Shown here in pieces: positions 28,344-35,527 of a DNA stretch of 36,010 nt. The notes under the pieces were generated by a model. That model was not told where the DNA came from and did no database searches. It was given only the letters and a program-made list of their open reading frames with translations. The first letter of the stretch is position 1. Each line of letters starts with the position of its first letter. Source of the DNA: a virus; IMG/VR virus record IMGVR_UViG_3300046028_002832, positions 1 to 36,010 of that record. The stretch is one strand, 5' to 3'. A program made the position numbers and the translations under genes.

Positions 28344-29187
28344 AGACTTTGTTGCTTTCATTTTAACCCACGGGAGAGCGAGCAAAGTTTATACTTTCAA
28401 TTCGTTAAAGAAGCACGGATATACTGGAAAGGTTATTATTTTAGTTGATAACGAAGACAAAACATTGGAGGAATACAATAAGAAATTTAAGGGCATCGTT
28501 AATGTTTTCAACAAGAAGAAAATATCTGATACATTTGACGAGGGCGATAATTTTGGGGATAGGCGATCAATCGTTTATGCAAGGAATGCTTGTTTTGATG
28601 TAGCAAAAAAACTTGGGATCAAATACTTTATTGAATTGGATGATGATTATACGGATTTTATGTATAAGTTTGACTCTAAAAATAATTATTCTGAAAAGAC
28701 AAACCTTTCAAACCTTGATTCTGTTTTTGATTCGATGATTGATTTTCTTGAAGCTTCCCAAGCATTGTCGGTTGCGATGGCACAAAATGGAGATTTCATA
28801 GGTGGAAAGAATGGAAGCAAAGCGCAAAAGGTTAAACCTTGGCGCAAAGCGATGAACACCTTTGTTTGTTCTACTGAAAGGCCGTTTAAATTCTTTGGCA
28901 GGATCAACGAGGACGTTAATTTATATACGTGCGGAGGAAGAAGGGGCGATTTGTTCCTGACGATCCCAAATGTGGCAATCAGGCAAAAGCAGACGCAAAG
29001 CAACTCAGGAGGGATGACGGAGTTATACATGGAATCAGGAACATACGTAAAGTCGATGTATTCTGTAATGTATTCTCCGTCATGCGTTAAGGTGATGGAT
29101 ATGGGTCCGGTATTCCGGAGGATGCACCATCGGGTTTCTTGGAAGAATGCAGTTCCGTGTATCTTGGATGAATCATTTAAGAAATGA
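28333..29187 (+). CDS. TET-associated-type glycosyltransferase (TAGT family, GREB1-like)
   Basis: A 284-residue GT-A-type protein. DFVAFILTHGRASKVYTFNS, YTGKVIILVDNEDKTLEEY and YFIELDDDYTDFMYKFD match the TAGT family, described by comparative genomics as possible glycosyltransferases for modified bases in phages. The LDDDY acidic motif (102-106) would bind metal and nucleotide sugar. The NEDVNLYTCGGRRGDLFLTI and NSGGMTELYMESGTYVKSMY stretches are further family signatures. No TET/JBP dioxygenase or base hydroxylase is seen, so its acceptor is unknown. It overlaps ParB by 11 nt and TerS by 4 nt, forming a ParB-TAGT-TerS-TerL operon. The coding sequence looks AT-rich. Confidence 0.75.
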   Translation: MKNKDFVAFILTHGRASKVYTFNSLKKHGYTGKVIILVDNEDKTLEEYNKKFKGIVNVFNKKKISDTFDEGDNFGDRRSIVYARNACFDVAKKLGIKYFIELDDDYTDFMYKFDSKNNYSEKTNLSNLDSVFDSMIDFLEASQALSVAMAQNGDFIGGKNGSKAQKVKPWRKAMNTFVCSTERPFKFFGRINEDVNLYTCGGRRGDLFLTIPNVAIRQKQTQSNSGGMTELYMESGTYVKSMYSVMYSPSCVKVMDMGPVFRRMHHRVSWKNAVPCILDESFKK

Positions 29188-29768
29188 AAAAGGAAAGCGA
29201 GAAACCAGTTGATTTAGAGCAGAAGATAAAAGAGGCCGAGTTTAAGAATATCCTGCAAAAATTAAAGAGCGGGAAAACTCTAACCGCCAGAGAGTCGAAG
29301 ATCGCTTCAGAATTTGCATCGGAAAAAAAGACAGGGAAACTTACTCAACAGAAAATCGCAAAGGCATGGGGGATGACGCAACCCAACGTCCACAAGATGG
29401 TCAAGGCAGGAATGCCGATGACTTCGATGGCCGAGGCTGAAGCGTGGCGCAAGAAATTCCTTGAAACCAATGGGAGGGGAAAGGATGCGCCGAAAGGACT
29501 GAACGAGGCGAGGCTACGCAAAACATTGTTGGAATGCGAACGGATTGAATATGCGCTTGCAGTTGATCGGGGTGAATACGTGAAGAACCTGGAGGTGAGA
29601 GAAGCAGGGATTAGATTTGGGGCAATCCTATCGGCAAAGCTTTCCGCGCTTGTAAACGATGCCAGCGGAGCTTTAGCAGGATTGGGGGAAGTGGAATTGA
29701 GGAAGAAGTTGAATGATCGAGTGCAGGGCATTTTGGGAGAAATGCAGGGGGAACTTTTGAAAATATGA
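29184..29768 (+). CDS. Terminase small subunit (Nu1-like)
   Basis: A 194-residue protein that would recognise the packaging site on phage DNA. After a charged N-terminal helix it has a helix-turn-helix (LTQQKIAKAWGMTQPNVHKM), as in lambda gpNu1-type small terminases. It then has a coiled-coil region (NEARLRKTLLECERIEYALA) and a C-terminal helix (ELRKKLNDRVQGILGEMQGE). It directly precedes the large subunit with a 4-nt overlap, the classic arrangement. With a GpA-type large subunit, cos packaging is likely, but I could not identify a cos site. Confidence 0.85.
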   Translation: MKKESEKPVDLEQKIKEAEFKNILQKLKSGKTLTARESKIASEFASEKKTGKLTQQKIAKAWGMTQPNVHKMVKAGMPMTSMAEAEAWRKKFLETNGRGKDAPKGLNEARLRKTLLECERIEYALAVDRGEYVKNLEVREAGIRFGAILSAKLSALVNDASGALAGLGEVELRKKLNDRVQGILGEMQGELLKI

Positions 29769-31498
29769 TCAATCCGTTATTGGAAGGCATAGCGGCCGGC
29801 ATCAAACTGGCGTATTCTGGGACGATTCTTGATTGGGCAAGTGAGAATGTGAATTTTCCTAATTCTGATCGTGCGAGCAGATTTGATCCAAGCGTTGCGC
29901 CTTGGCTGAACGATCCCTTGCTTGCGGCAAGTGATGACGAGACAACGCAAATCTTTCTTCGCGCCCCTACTGGTGGAGGAAAGACGACAATGATGGAAAC
30001 GATTGCGTGTTTTATTGTCGCTCAGAAGTCTGGACCGACATTGTTTGTGGGTCAAACTGACGATATGGTGAAAGATTGGACTGAAAGCCGATTGATTCCT
30101 ATTTTCAACGAGTGCCAGCCTGTCAGGGAACTATTCCCTCAAGACAGGCACGCAATGCGCAAAACTACGATCCTGTTCCCGCACATGGTTCTTTTCGCAG
30201 GAGGGGCGAACATGACAAACCTTCAAGAGAAGTCCATGCGTTACTGCATTGGGGACGAGGTTTGGCGGTGGAAGGGAGGAATGATCAAGGAACTCAAGGC
30301 ACGGCATCACGACAGATGGAATCGGAAGACAATTCTTGTCTCGCAGGGATGGGATGCAGGGCATGAAGCAGACGTCGAATGGGAGAGTGGGACAAGGGAA
30401 GCTTGGGGATGGGAATGTTCCCAATGTGGGAACTGGCAGAGATACTTATTTGAGGCTATAAAATACGTTGCTGACAGGGATGAAAGGAACAATGTTCTAT
30501 GGGACAACGTGCAAGACTCTGTGCGGATGGTTTGCGAGCATTGCAAGCACGAATATCAGGACACGGCAGCAGTCCGTAGGGATTTATCAACGAGATCCAG
30601 CTATCGATCATTAAACCCGCATCCGATTCGTGGTCATAAATCTTACGAGTATCCGGCTTATGCCGTCTGGTGGATTCCTTGGTTTACCATCGTTAAGGAA
30701 TGGATTGAGGCGAACGAGGCAAAGAACAGCGGGAACATTGAACCGCTAAAACAATTCGTGCAGAAACGGAAGGCGCAAACTTGGCAGAATGAAATCACGA
30801 GCGACTTGCCAGAAATATCGGTGGGCGACTTTTCCAAAACAGAATTTTTGGAAGGGCAGAAAATAGATGGGGAGCATCGGAGGTTTCTGTGCGTGGATAA
30901 ACAGCGGGATCACTTTTGGGCAATCGTCCGGGCGTTTAGGGTTGACGGGTCTTCGATGCTTCTGCACGAATCGCGTCCTTTGACTTGGGAAACCATCGAT
31001 GCAATCCAATCGCAGTTCGAAATCCAACCGAGGTGCGTGGTTATTGATGCTGGGTATGATACGCCGCTGGTTTACGAACAATGCGCACGAAGAAATTGGA
31101 CCGCCTCCCACGGATCAGGGCAAGATGGATTTTATCACATGGAGGGGAGCAGAAGGACGCGTCGATTTGTTTCTAAAATTGAAGGGGCGCAAGCCGGATC
31201 GGACGGGCTAAAATGCGCATATTTTTTCTACAGCAACGAAAAGGTGAAGGACAAGTTGGCATCGCTTCGACAGCCTGATGCAACATTGAAATGGGAAGTC
31301 CCGAGGGATGTTTCCGACAATTACCGCAAGCAAATGTTGAGCGAGATGAAAAAGGATATTGTGAACGCAAAGACGAAACAGGTTGAGCAAAGATGGGTGC
31401 GCATTGGTGGAAGGCCAAACCATCTTTGGGACTGCGAATGTATCGCAATCGCATCGGCAATGTTGGCAGGAGTTTTGCCGATAGGCGCGGAGGCGTAG
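29765..31498 (+). CDS. Terminase large subunit (lambda GpA-type)
   Basis: A 577-residue packaging motor and nuclease. Walker A is APTGGGKT (67-74) and the Walker B-like IGDEVWRW has the acidic pair at 164-165. A zinc ribbon (Cys218/221 and Cys257/260, CSQC..CEHC) lies between the ATPase and nuclease domains, as in GpA. The RNase H-like nuclease has Asp378 in LCVDKQRDHFW, Asp428 in CVVIDAGYDT and Asp556 in NHLWDCECIAIA. Length is a little below lambda gpA (641). It overlaps TerS by 4 nt and is followed by an AT-rich accessory block rather than by the head genes, so packaging and head operons are separated by about 5 kb. Confidence 0.92.
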   Translation: MINPLLEGIAAGIKLAYSGTILDWASENVNFPNSDRASRFDPSVAPWLNDPLLAASDDETTQIFLRAPTGGGKTTMMETIACFIVAQKSGPTLFVGQTDDMVKDWTESRLIPIFNECQPVRELFPQDRHAMRKTTILFPHMVLFAGGANMTNLQEKSMRYCIGDEVWRWKGGMIKELKARHHDRWNRKTILVSQGWDAGHEADVEWESGTREAWGWECSQCGNWQRYLFEAIKYVADRDERNNVLWDNVQDSVRMVCEHCKHEYQDTAAVRRDLSTRSSYRSLNPHPIRGHKSYEYPAYAVWWIPWFTIVKEWIEANEAKNSGNIEPLKQFVQKRKAQTWQNEITSDLPEISVGDFSKTEFLEGQKIDGEHRRFLCVDKQRDHFWAIVRAFRVDGSSMLLHESRPLTWETIDAIQSQFEIQPRCVVIDAGYDTPLVYEQCARRNWTASHGSGQDGFYHMEGSRRTRRFVSKIEGAQAGSDGLKCAYFFYSNEKVKDKLASLRQPDATLKWEVPRDVSDNYRKQMLSEMKKDIVNAKTKQVEQRWVRIGGRPNHLWDCECIAIASAMLAGVLPIGAEA

Positions 31499-31544
31499 TG
31501 TTTATCAGGGTTTGCGGGTGGGTAAAAATAAATGAAAAAAACTA

Positions 31545-31629
31545 TTTACAGAAATCAAATTCTGTGAGAGATTAGAAACATCAAAGGGAACGAATCCCAA
31601 TGATAGAAACAAAAATAGAAATAGAAAAA
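31545..31629 (+). promoter_or_regulatory. Structured leader, copy B, heading the accessory block
   Basis: TTTACA (31545-31550), 27 nt, ACATCAAA (31578-31585), hairpin GGGA-ACGAA-TCCC (31586-31598), A-rich spacer and GAAATAGAAAAA (31618-31629), then ATGAA. It repeats copy A (20229-20308) in order and spacing. The hairpin stem bases differ between the copies at paired positions yet still pair, which argues for a conserved RNA structure. It probably drives or tunes the accessory genes. Confidence 0.6.
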
Positions 31630-31920
31630 ATGAACATCACAAAAGCAACCTTCAAAAGCTTCATCAAAAAAAATAAGAACAACCTGCAAGTTTGGGTTAA
31701 ATCTTCATTCGATGGAATGACAGATTGTGTTCAATCAATTGGTGGTTCTTTCAAGCCAGTTGAAGAGTCTGAAAAATGGGTCGAGCATAGCTTGGGAATC
31801 AAGGGAGTTTGGCTCGTTAATGGTGGAGGCGATTACTTCACCAAGTTTGAAGAAAACGGAATGGTTGGAATCGAGTATTACAATTGTTGCGGTCAGGGGA
31901 TTCTTGCAATCCCTGCATGA
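31630..31920 (+). CDS. Conserved phage protein of unknown function
   Basis: A 96-residue protein beginning MNITKATFKSFIKKNKNNLQ, then SFDGMTDCVQSIGG. The TKATFKSFIKKN..NL pattern is, as I recall, frequent in small phage and plasmid proteins near polyvalent or ParB-type genes, but no function is known. It has four cysteines, including NCCG. I chose ATG 31630 because the GAAATAGAAAAA leader abuts it; an in-frame ATG at 31600 lies inside the structured leader. It is first in the AT-rich block. Confidence 0.7.
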   Translation: MNITKATFKSFIKKNKNNLQVWVKSSFDGMTDCVQSIGGSFKPVEESEKWVEHSLGIKGVWLVNGGGDYFTKFEENGMVGIEYYNCCGQGILAIPA

Positions 31921-31925
31921 TTTTT

Positions 31926-31975
31926 GTTCTCCCCAGAACATCAACAAAAAATAAACCTAAACAGAAATAGAAAAT
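31926..31975 (+). promoter_or_regulatory. Hairpin plus GAAATAGAAAAT leader before the second ParB gene
   Basis: GTTCT (31926-31930) and AGAAC (31935-31939) pair around CCCC. ACATCAA follows at 31938-31944 and GAAATAGAAAAT (31964-31975) abuts ATGAAC. The order resembles copies A and B without the TTTACA element. The hairpin lies only 6 nt after the previous stop, so it may also tidy the upstream transcript. Confidence 0.5.
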
Positions 31976-33118
31976 ATGAACGACGAAAAACAAATGGAAT
32001 TATTCGGCAAATCAGAAAATACAATTGATAATTTAATCAATTCAATTTCCGCCCTTCAATTAGCTGAAAAAGTTGATGCGTTGAATCAGATAAGATTTAA
32101 GCTGCATCAAATTTCCCCATTCAAAAATGAACCTGTTGATTTTGTACGATGGGTAAAAAATGACTTGGTTCATTCAAATGACTACAACCCGAATAGCGTT
32201 GCCCCTCCAGAAATGGAATTACTTCGTTTATCAATAGACTCTGATGGCTATACTCAACCAATTGTTTCAATGTCTGATCCTGATGGTAGCTTTGAGGTTA
32301 TTGATGGGTTTCATCGACATCGAGTAGGGAAAGAATGTGAAAGCATACAATCACGAATTTGCGGATACTTGCCACTCGTTCAAATAAGAGAAACGCAAAT
32401 CGATAAGACGAACCGTATGGCATCAACAATCCGTCATAACAGGGCAAGGGGTAAGCACGCTGTAAATGCGATGTCTGATATTGTCATCGAATTGAAAAAA
32501 AGGAATTGGAATGATGAGCGAATCGCAAAAGAACTTGGAATGGATAGCGATGAGGTTTTAAGGCTTTGTCAAATTTCTGGATTACAAGATGTTTTTTCAG
32601 ATCAAAAATTTAGTCAAGCATGGGATTCTGCAATTGTTGATGAAGAGAAATTTAATTTGTTAGATGAATCAGACATTTCAGAAAGTGAGCAAGACAATGA
32701 AAGAATATTCCACGAATGGGAAGATTGGGAATGCTTCCCATCTGGATTCTATTCAGACAAGCCACCGAAGAGTATGACTGCCGAAGAATGTGAGATTTTG
32801 TATAAAGATTTTTTATCTGACATTCCAAGATTTGAATCAGCATTAAAAAAAGTGATTGAGCAATGGAAGAACTCTTGTGAGCATTATTTAACAAATTCAA
32901 AAATGAATCGCATCGCTTGGCTTGGACAAGCTTCGCTTTGCATTGATTCTGGAATACCCTCACGTTTTTGCGGTGGGTATAACCTGCTTTCAAGTGAACA
33001 ACAAAAGGATGCAGATTTAAAGGCATTAGAGTATTTAAATATCTGGCTTTTAAAAAATAATAGAACTCAGCTTAAATGGGAAGAGGCTCAATCAAAAACG
33101 AAAGCAGACATTTATTAA
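31976..33118 (+). CDS. IbrB-like ParB-domain protein with C-terminal extension
   Basis: A 380-residue protein. Residues about 60-200 form a ParB-like domain: a variant entry (YNPNSVAPPEMELLRLSIDS), then GYTQPIVSMSDPDGSFEVID and GFHRHRVG (111-118) where ParB has GxxR, and RHNRARGKH. A short HTH-like stretch, DERIAKELGMDSDEVLRLCQ, follows. Residues about 240-380 carry a domain I associate with the IbrB partner of DUF3440 proteins (EWEDWECFPSGFY, KSMTAEECEILYKDFLSD, NRIAWLGQASLCIDSGIPSR). The following gene, 1 nt away, is exactly that DUF3440 partner. IbrA/IbrB were described in E. coli as regulators; a nucleotide or DNA modification role is inferred. Confidence 0.8.
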   Translation: MNDEKQMELFGKSENTIDNLINSISALQLAEKVDALNQIRFKLHQISPFKNEPVDFVRWVKNDLVHSNDYNPNSVAPPEMELLRLSIDSDGYTQPIVSMSDPDGSFEVIDGFHRHRVGKECESIQSRICGYLPLVQIRETQIDKTNRMASTIRHNRARGKHAVNAMSDIVIELKKRNWNDERIAKELGMDSDEVLRLCQISGLQDVFSDQKFSQAWDSAIVDEEKFNLLDESDISESEQDNERIFHEWEDWECFPSGFYSDKPPKSMTAEECEILYKDFLSDIPRFESALKKVIEQWKNSCEHYLTNSKMNRIAWLGQASLCIDSGIPSRFCGGYNLLSSEQQKDADLKALEYLNIWLLKNNRTQLKWEEAQSKTKADIY

Positions 33119-33119
33119 T

Positions 33120-34334
33120 ATGCAACTTAAAAGACCGATCTCAAAAAACGTATTGACTGCTGCAAAGGAAAGAATTGCATATACATTTGATAATTTTGAA
33201 AAAATACTTCTTTCATTTTCTGGAGGGAAGGATTCTTCTGTAATGTTTCATTTAGTAATGGATGAAGCAATTCAAAGGAACCGGAAAATTGGGATAATGC
33301 TAATTGATTTTGAAGCTCAATATATTGCTACATCAAATCATGCCCGTGAAATGTTTGAATTATACAAAGATCACATTGAATTACATTGGATATGTCTTCC
33401 AATGAAACTAAGAAATGCTGTATCGAATTATCAACCTTCATGGACTTGCTGGGATGATGATCATAAAAATGATTGGGTGAGGCAAATCCCTAAATTTGAT
33501 GGAGTAGTAAGTGATCAAAATTATTATCCATTTTTTGTAAAAAACTTAGAATTTGAAGAATTTATAATTATGTTTGCTGAATGGTATTCCAATGGGAATC
33601 CATTAGCTGTTTTTGTTGGAATACGCGCAGACGAAAGTTTGAACAGATTTAGAACAATTGCTGTTTCCGATAAAGAAACATATAATAATAAAAGATGGAC
33701 TACAAAAATAACAGGGGGTATATATAACGTATATCCAATATATGATTGGAAAACGAAAGATATTTGGATTTATAATAAAAAAGCTGATAAATGTCATAAT
33801 CACATTTATGATTTAATGCATCAAGCTGGAGTTCCTTTATCACAACAAAGGTTGTGTCAACCCTATGGGGATGATCAAAAAAAAGGACTATGGTTATACC
33901 ATATACTTGAACCACAAAGTTGGTTTAAGGTTGTAGCTCGCGTTAATGGGGCAAATAGTGGTTCGTTATATATTAATGAAATTGGTAATATAAATGGAAT
34001 CAATAAAATAACATTGCCTCCCAATCATACATATAAAAGTTTTTGCAATTTGCTATTATCAACATTGCCTGAAATCAGCAAAGATCACTTTATTGAAAGG
34101 TTTAAGGATCATATTAAGGGATGGAGGAAAAGAGGATATAATGGTGAAATACCAGATTACGCACCAAAAGAATTAGAAAACAAGCATTGGGTTCCATCTT
34201 GGAGAAGGCTTTGCAAAGTTCTTTTAAGAAATGATTGGTGGTGCAAAGGACTTGGCATGACTCAACCGAAGTCTGATGCGTATGCAAAATATCTTGAAAT
34301 CAAGAAGAACAAAAATAAATTAACTAAAAAATAA
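33120..34334 (+). CDS. DUF3440 PP-loop (PAPS reductase-like) ATPase, IbrA-like
   Basis: A 404-residue protein of the phosphoadenosine-phosphosulfate-reductase-like superfamily. The PP-loop LSFSGGKDSS (SGGKDS at 34-39) would activate substrates by adenylation. IGIMLIDFEAQYIATSNHAR, HWICLPMKLRNAVSNYQPSW, GIRADESLNRF and KTKDIWIYN are IbrA/DUF3440 features. Related PP-loop enzymes (DndC, TtcA, TilS) modify DNA or tRNA, but DUF3440's own reaction is unknown. Codon and base use is visibly AT-richer than in the head genes, suggesting recent acquisition together with the ParB-type gene just upstream. A strong hairpin (34340-34361) follows. Confidence 0.85.
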   Translation: MQLKRPISKNVLTAAKERIAYTFDNFEKILLSFSGGKDSSVMFHLVMDEAIQRNRKIGIMLIDFEAQYIATSNHAREMFELYKDHIELHWICLPMKLRNAVSNYQPSWTCWDDDHKNDWVRQIPKFDGVVSDQNYYPFFVKNLEFEEFIIMFAEWYSNGNPLAVFVGIRADESLNRFRTIAVSDKETYNNKRWTTKITGGIYNVYPIYDWKTKDIWIYNKKADKCHNHIYDLMHQAGVPLSQQRLCQPYGDDQKKGLWLYHILEPQSWFKVVARVNGANSGSLYINEIGNINGINKITLPPNHTYKSFCNLLLSTLPEISKDHFIERFKDHIKGWRKRGYNGEIPDYAPKELENKHWVPSWRRLCKVLLRNDWWCKGLGMTQPKSDAYAKYLEIKKNKNKLTKK

Positions 34335-34339
34335 TTATT

Positions 34340-34361
34340 GCGGGAGGGTAAACCCTCCCGC
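34340..34361 (+). terminator. Strong 9-bp GC hairpin after the DUF3440 gene
   Basis: GCGGGAGGG (34340-34348) and CCCTCCCGC (34353-34361) pair perfectly around TAAA, 6 nt after the DUF3440 stop. Only ACTCTAAAT follows, so it lacks a T-tract and termination may be partial. The next ATG (34371) is just 10 nt on. Confidence 0.6.
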
Positions 34362-34370
34362 ACTCTAAAT

Positions 34371-34547
34371 ATGAAAAACTATCCTCAATGGTCTTGTTGG
34401 GAATGCGGCATCAAGCACGGCACAAAAAAAGAACGGATCTCAACATGGCACTTCGGCAAGTGCGATGTTTGCAACCAGAACAAAAGCGTAACAGAACCCC
34501 GCGACTTCGGGCACTTCCAAAAGTGGTTCGACAAAAAAACAAAATGA
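34371..34547 (+). CDS. Small zinc-ribbon protein, conserved in phages
   Basis: A 58-residue protein. CWEC and CDVC (about residues 9-12 and 31-34) make a zinc ribbon, followed by VTEPRDFGHFQKWF. The W.C..CG.KHG...CDVC....VTEPRDFG pattern is, as I recall, widespread in small phage proteins of unknown function. I chose ATG 34371, as the upstream part of the frame lies in the hairpin. It overlaps the next gene by 4 nt. Confidence 0.7.
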   Translation: MKNYPQWSCWECGIKHGTKKERISTWHFGKCDVCNQNKSVTEPRDFGHFQKWFDKKTK

Positions 34548-34867
34548 GCGACCAATGCGAATTTGAGTTTCACGAAAAAAGGAAACTGGCAATCAAGTTT
34601 GAACTCTTTCACGCTTCCAATCCTCATGTTTACGCCTCGCTTGTTGCTTTAGCACGGCGATTTAGAGCAAAGAACAGGAGCGCGCAAACGGGAATTAAAA
34701 TGCTGTATGAAGTTTTGCGATGGGAGTATTTCTTGGCGACAGATAGTCAAGACGAATACAAGTTGAGTAATTCCTACACGGCATTTTACGCTCGTTTGAT
34801 AATGCAGAACGAGCCAGACTTGGAAGGGATTTTTAACCTTAAACAATCAGTTGCAGACCATGAATGA
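34544..34867 (+). CDS. Conserved phage/MGE protein of unknown function
   Basis: A 107-residue protein. IKFELFHASNPHVYASLVAL, GIKMLYEVLRWEYFLATDSQ and YKLSNSYTAFYARLIMQNEP match a well-spread family of phage proteins (FH..NPHVY ... RW...D.YK..N.Y...YARL.M...P) whose role is unknown to me. I chose the ATG at 34544, which overlaps the zinc-ribbon stop by 4 nt. The longer reading frame upstream is a shadow. Its own stop overlaps the next ATG region by 8 nt. Confidence 0.7.
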   Translation: MSDQCEFEFHEKRKLAIKFELFHASNPHVYASLVALARRFRAKNRSAQTGIKMLYEVLRWEYFLATDSQDEYKLSNSYTAFYARLIMQNEPDLEGIFNLKQSVADHE

Positions 34868-35123
34868 TTCAAAAAAATTCAGCATCCTTTCCGATCTGGA
34901 TGCTTGTCCACTCCACCGAAAATCACCATTCGGAATAACAAATGTTACGCAAACCCAATTTTCCATTGCGCGGTATTATGGCGGAATCAATTTCAATGGC
35001 AGTATGTATATTTACTATCCCGACACAGATGAATTGATTCGTGAAGATGTTATGAAATGGAAAGCGAAACAATTAAAGGCGAAGAATAAAAAAAATGAAA
35101 ATCTACAGCAAGAATTGATATGA
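34860..35123 (+). CDS. Small protein of unknown function
   Basis: An 87-residue protein. KKFSILSDLDACPLHRKSPF is followed by TQTQFSIARYYGGINFNGSM and the tyrosine-rich IYYPDTDELIRED, then a Lys-rich helical tail (KWKAKQLKAKNKKNENLQQE). The FSIARYYGG..FNG..Y.Y.P..DEL stretch resembles a small phage family without function. The ATG at 34860 overlaps the previous gene by 8 nt, and the end overlaps the next ATG by 4 nt. Confidence 0.65.
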   Translation: MNDSKKFSILSDLDACPLHRKSPFGITNVTQTQFSIARYYGGINFNGSMYIYYPDTDELIREDVMKWKAKQLKAKNKKNENLQQELI

Positions 35124-35527
35124 ACGGCACACCAGAAACAAGCAACGAAAGAACCTTGAAGTTAGCTTTGGAAGTATTTACTGAATTGGCAAAGACTCTC
35201 AAGCAAGAGCGCGACGAGGCGAGGGAGGCGTTATCGGATTGGGAGAATGCGGCACTTCATGTTGAGGCAGACCATCCAGATGAGAAGCATTGCGGATGCG
35301 TCCCTGTGTTGCGGAAGCTGTTGACTGATGCGCGGGAGGCGTTTGTTATTGCAACAGATCAAATGGTTATTGCTCAAGGAAAGTTACGCGAAGCAAATAA
35401 AGAGCGCGACGAGGCGCGGGAGGCATTGATGAAAATCGAGGATTTATTTATTGATGGCACAGACATTTACGCGGACAGAGAAAATATGGGAATTATTGCC
35501 AGAAACGCATTGGAGGGCGCGAAATGA
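35120..35527 (+). CDS. Coiled-coil protein with ERDEAREAL repeats
   Basis: A 135-residue acidic protein, largely coiled coil. ERDEAREAL occurs twice (about residues 30-38 and 94-102), each time flanking a cysteine-bearing or hydrophobic stretch. HADHPDEKHCGC-like HVEADHPDEKHCGC (residues 47-60) has His and Cys and could bind metal. N-terminus GTPETSNERT resembles the SDTPETDAAE start of the following HNH protein, so the two share a module. Function unknown. It overlaps the HNH gene by 4 nt. Confidence 0.65.
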   Translation: MNGTPETSNERTLKLALEVFTELAKTLKQERDEAREALSDWENAALHVEADHPDEKHCGCVPVLRKLLTDAREAFVIATDQMVIAQGKLREANKERDEAREALMKIEDLFIDGTDIYADRENMGIIARNALEGAK

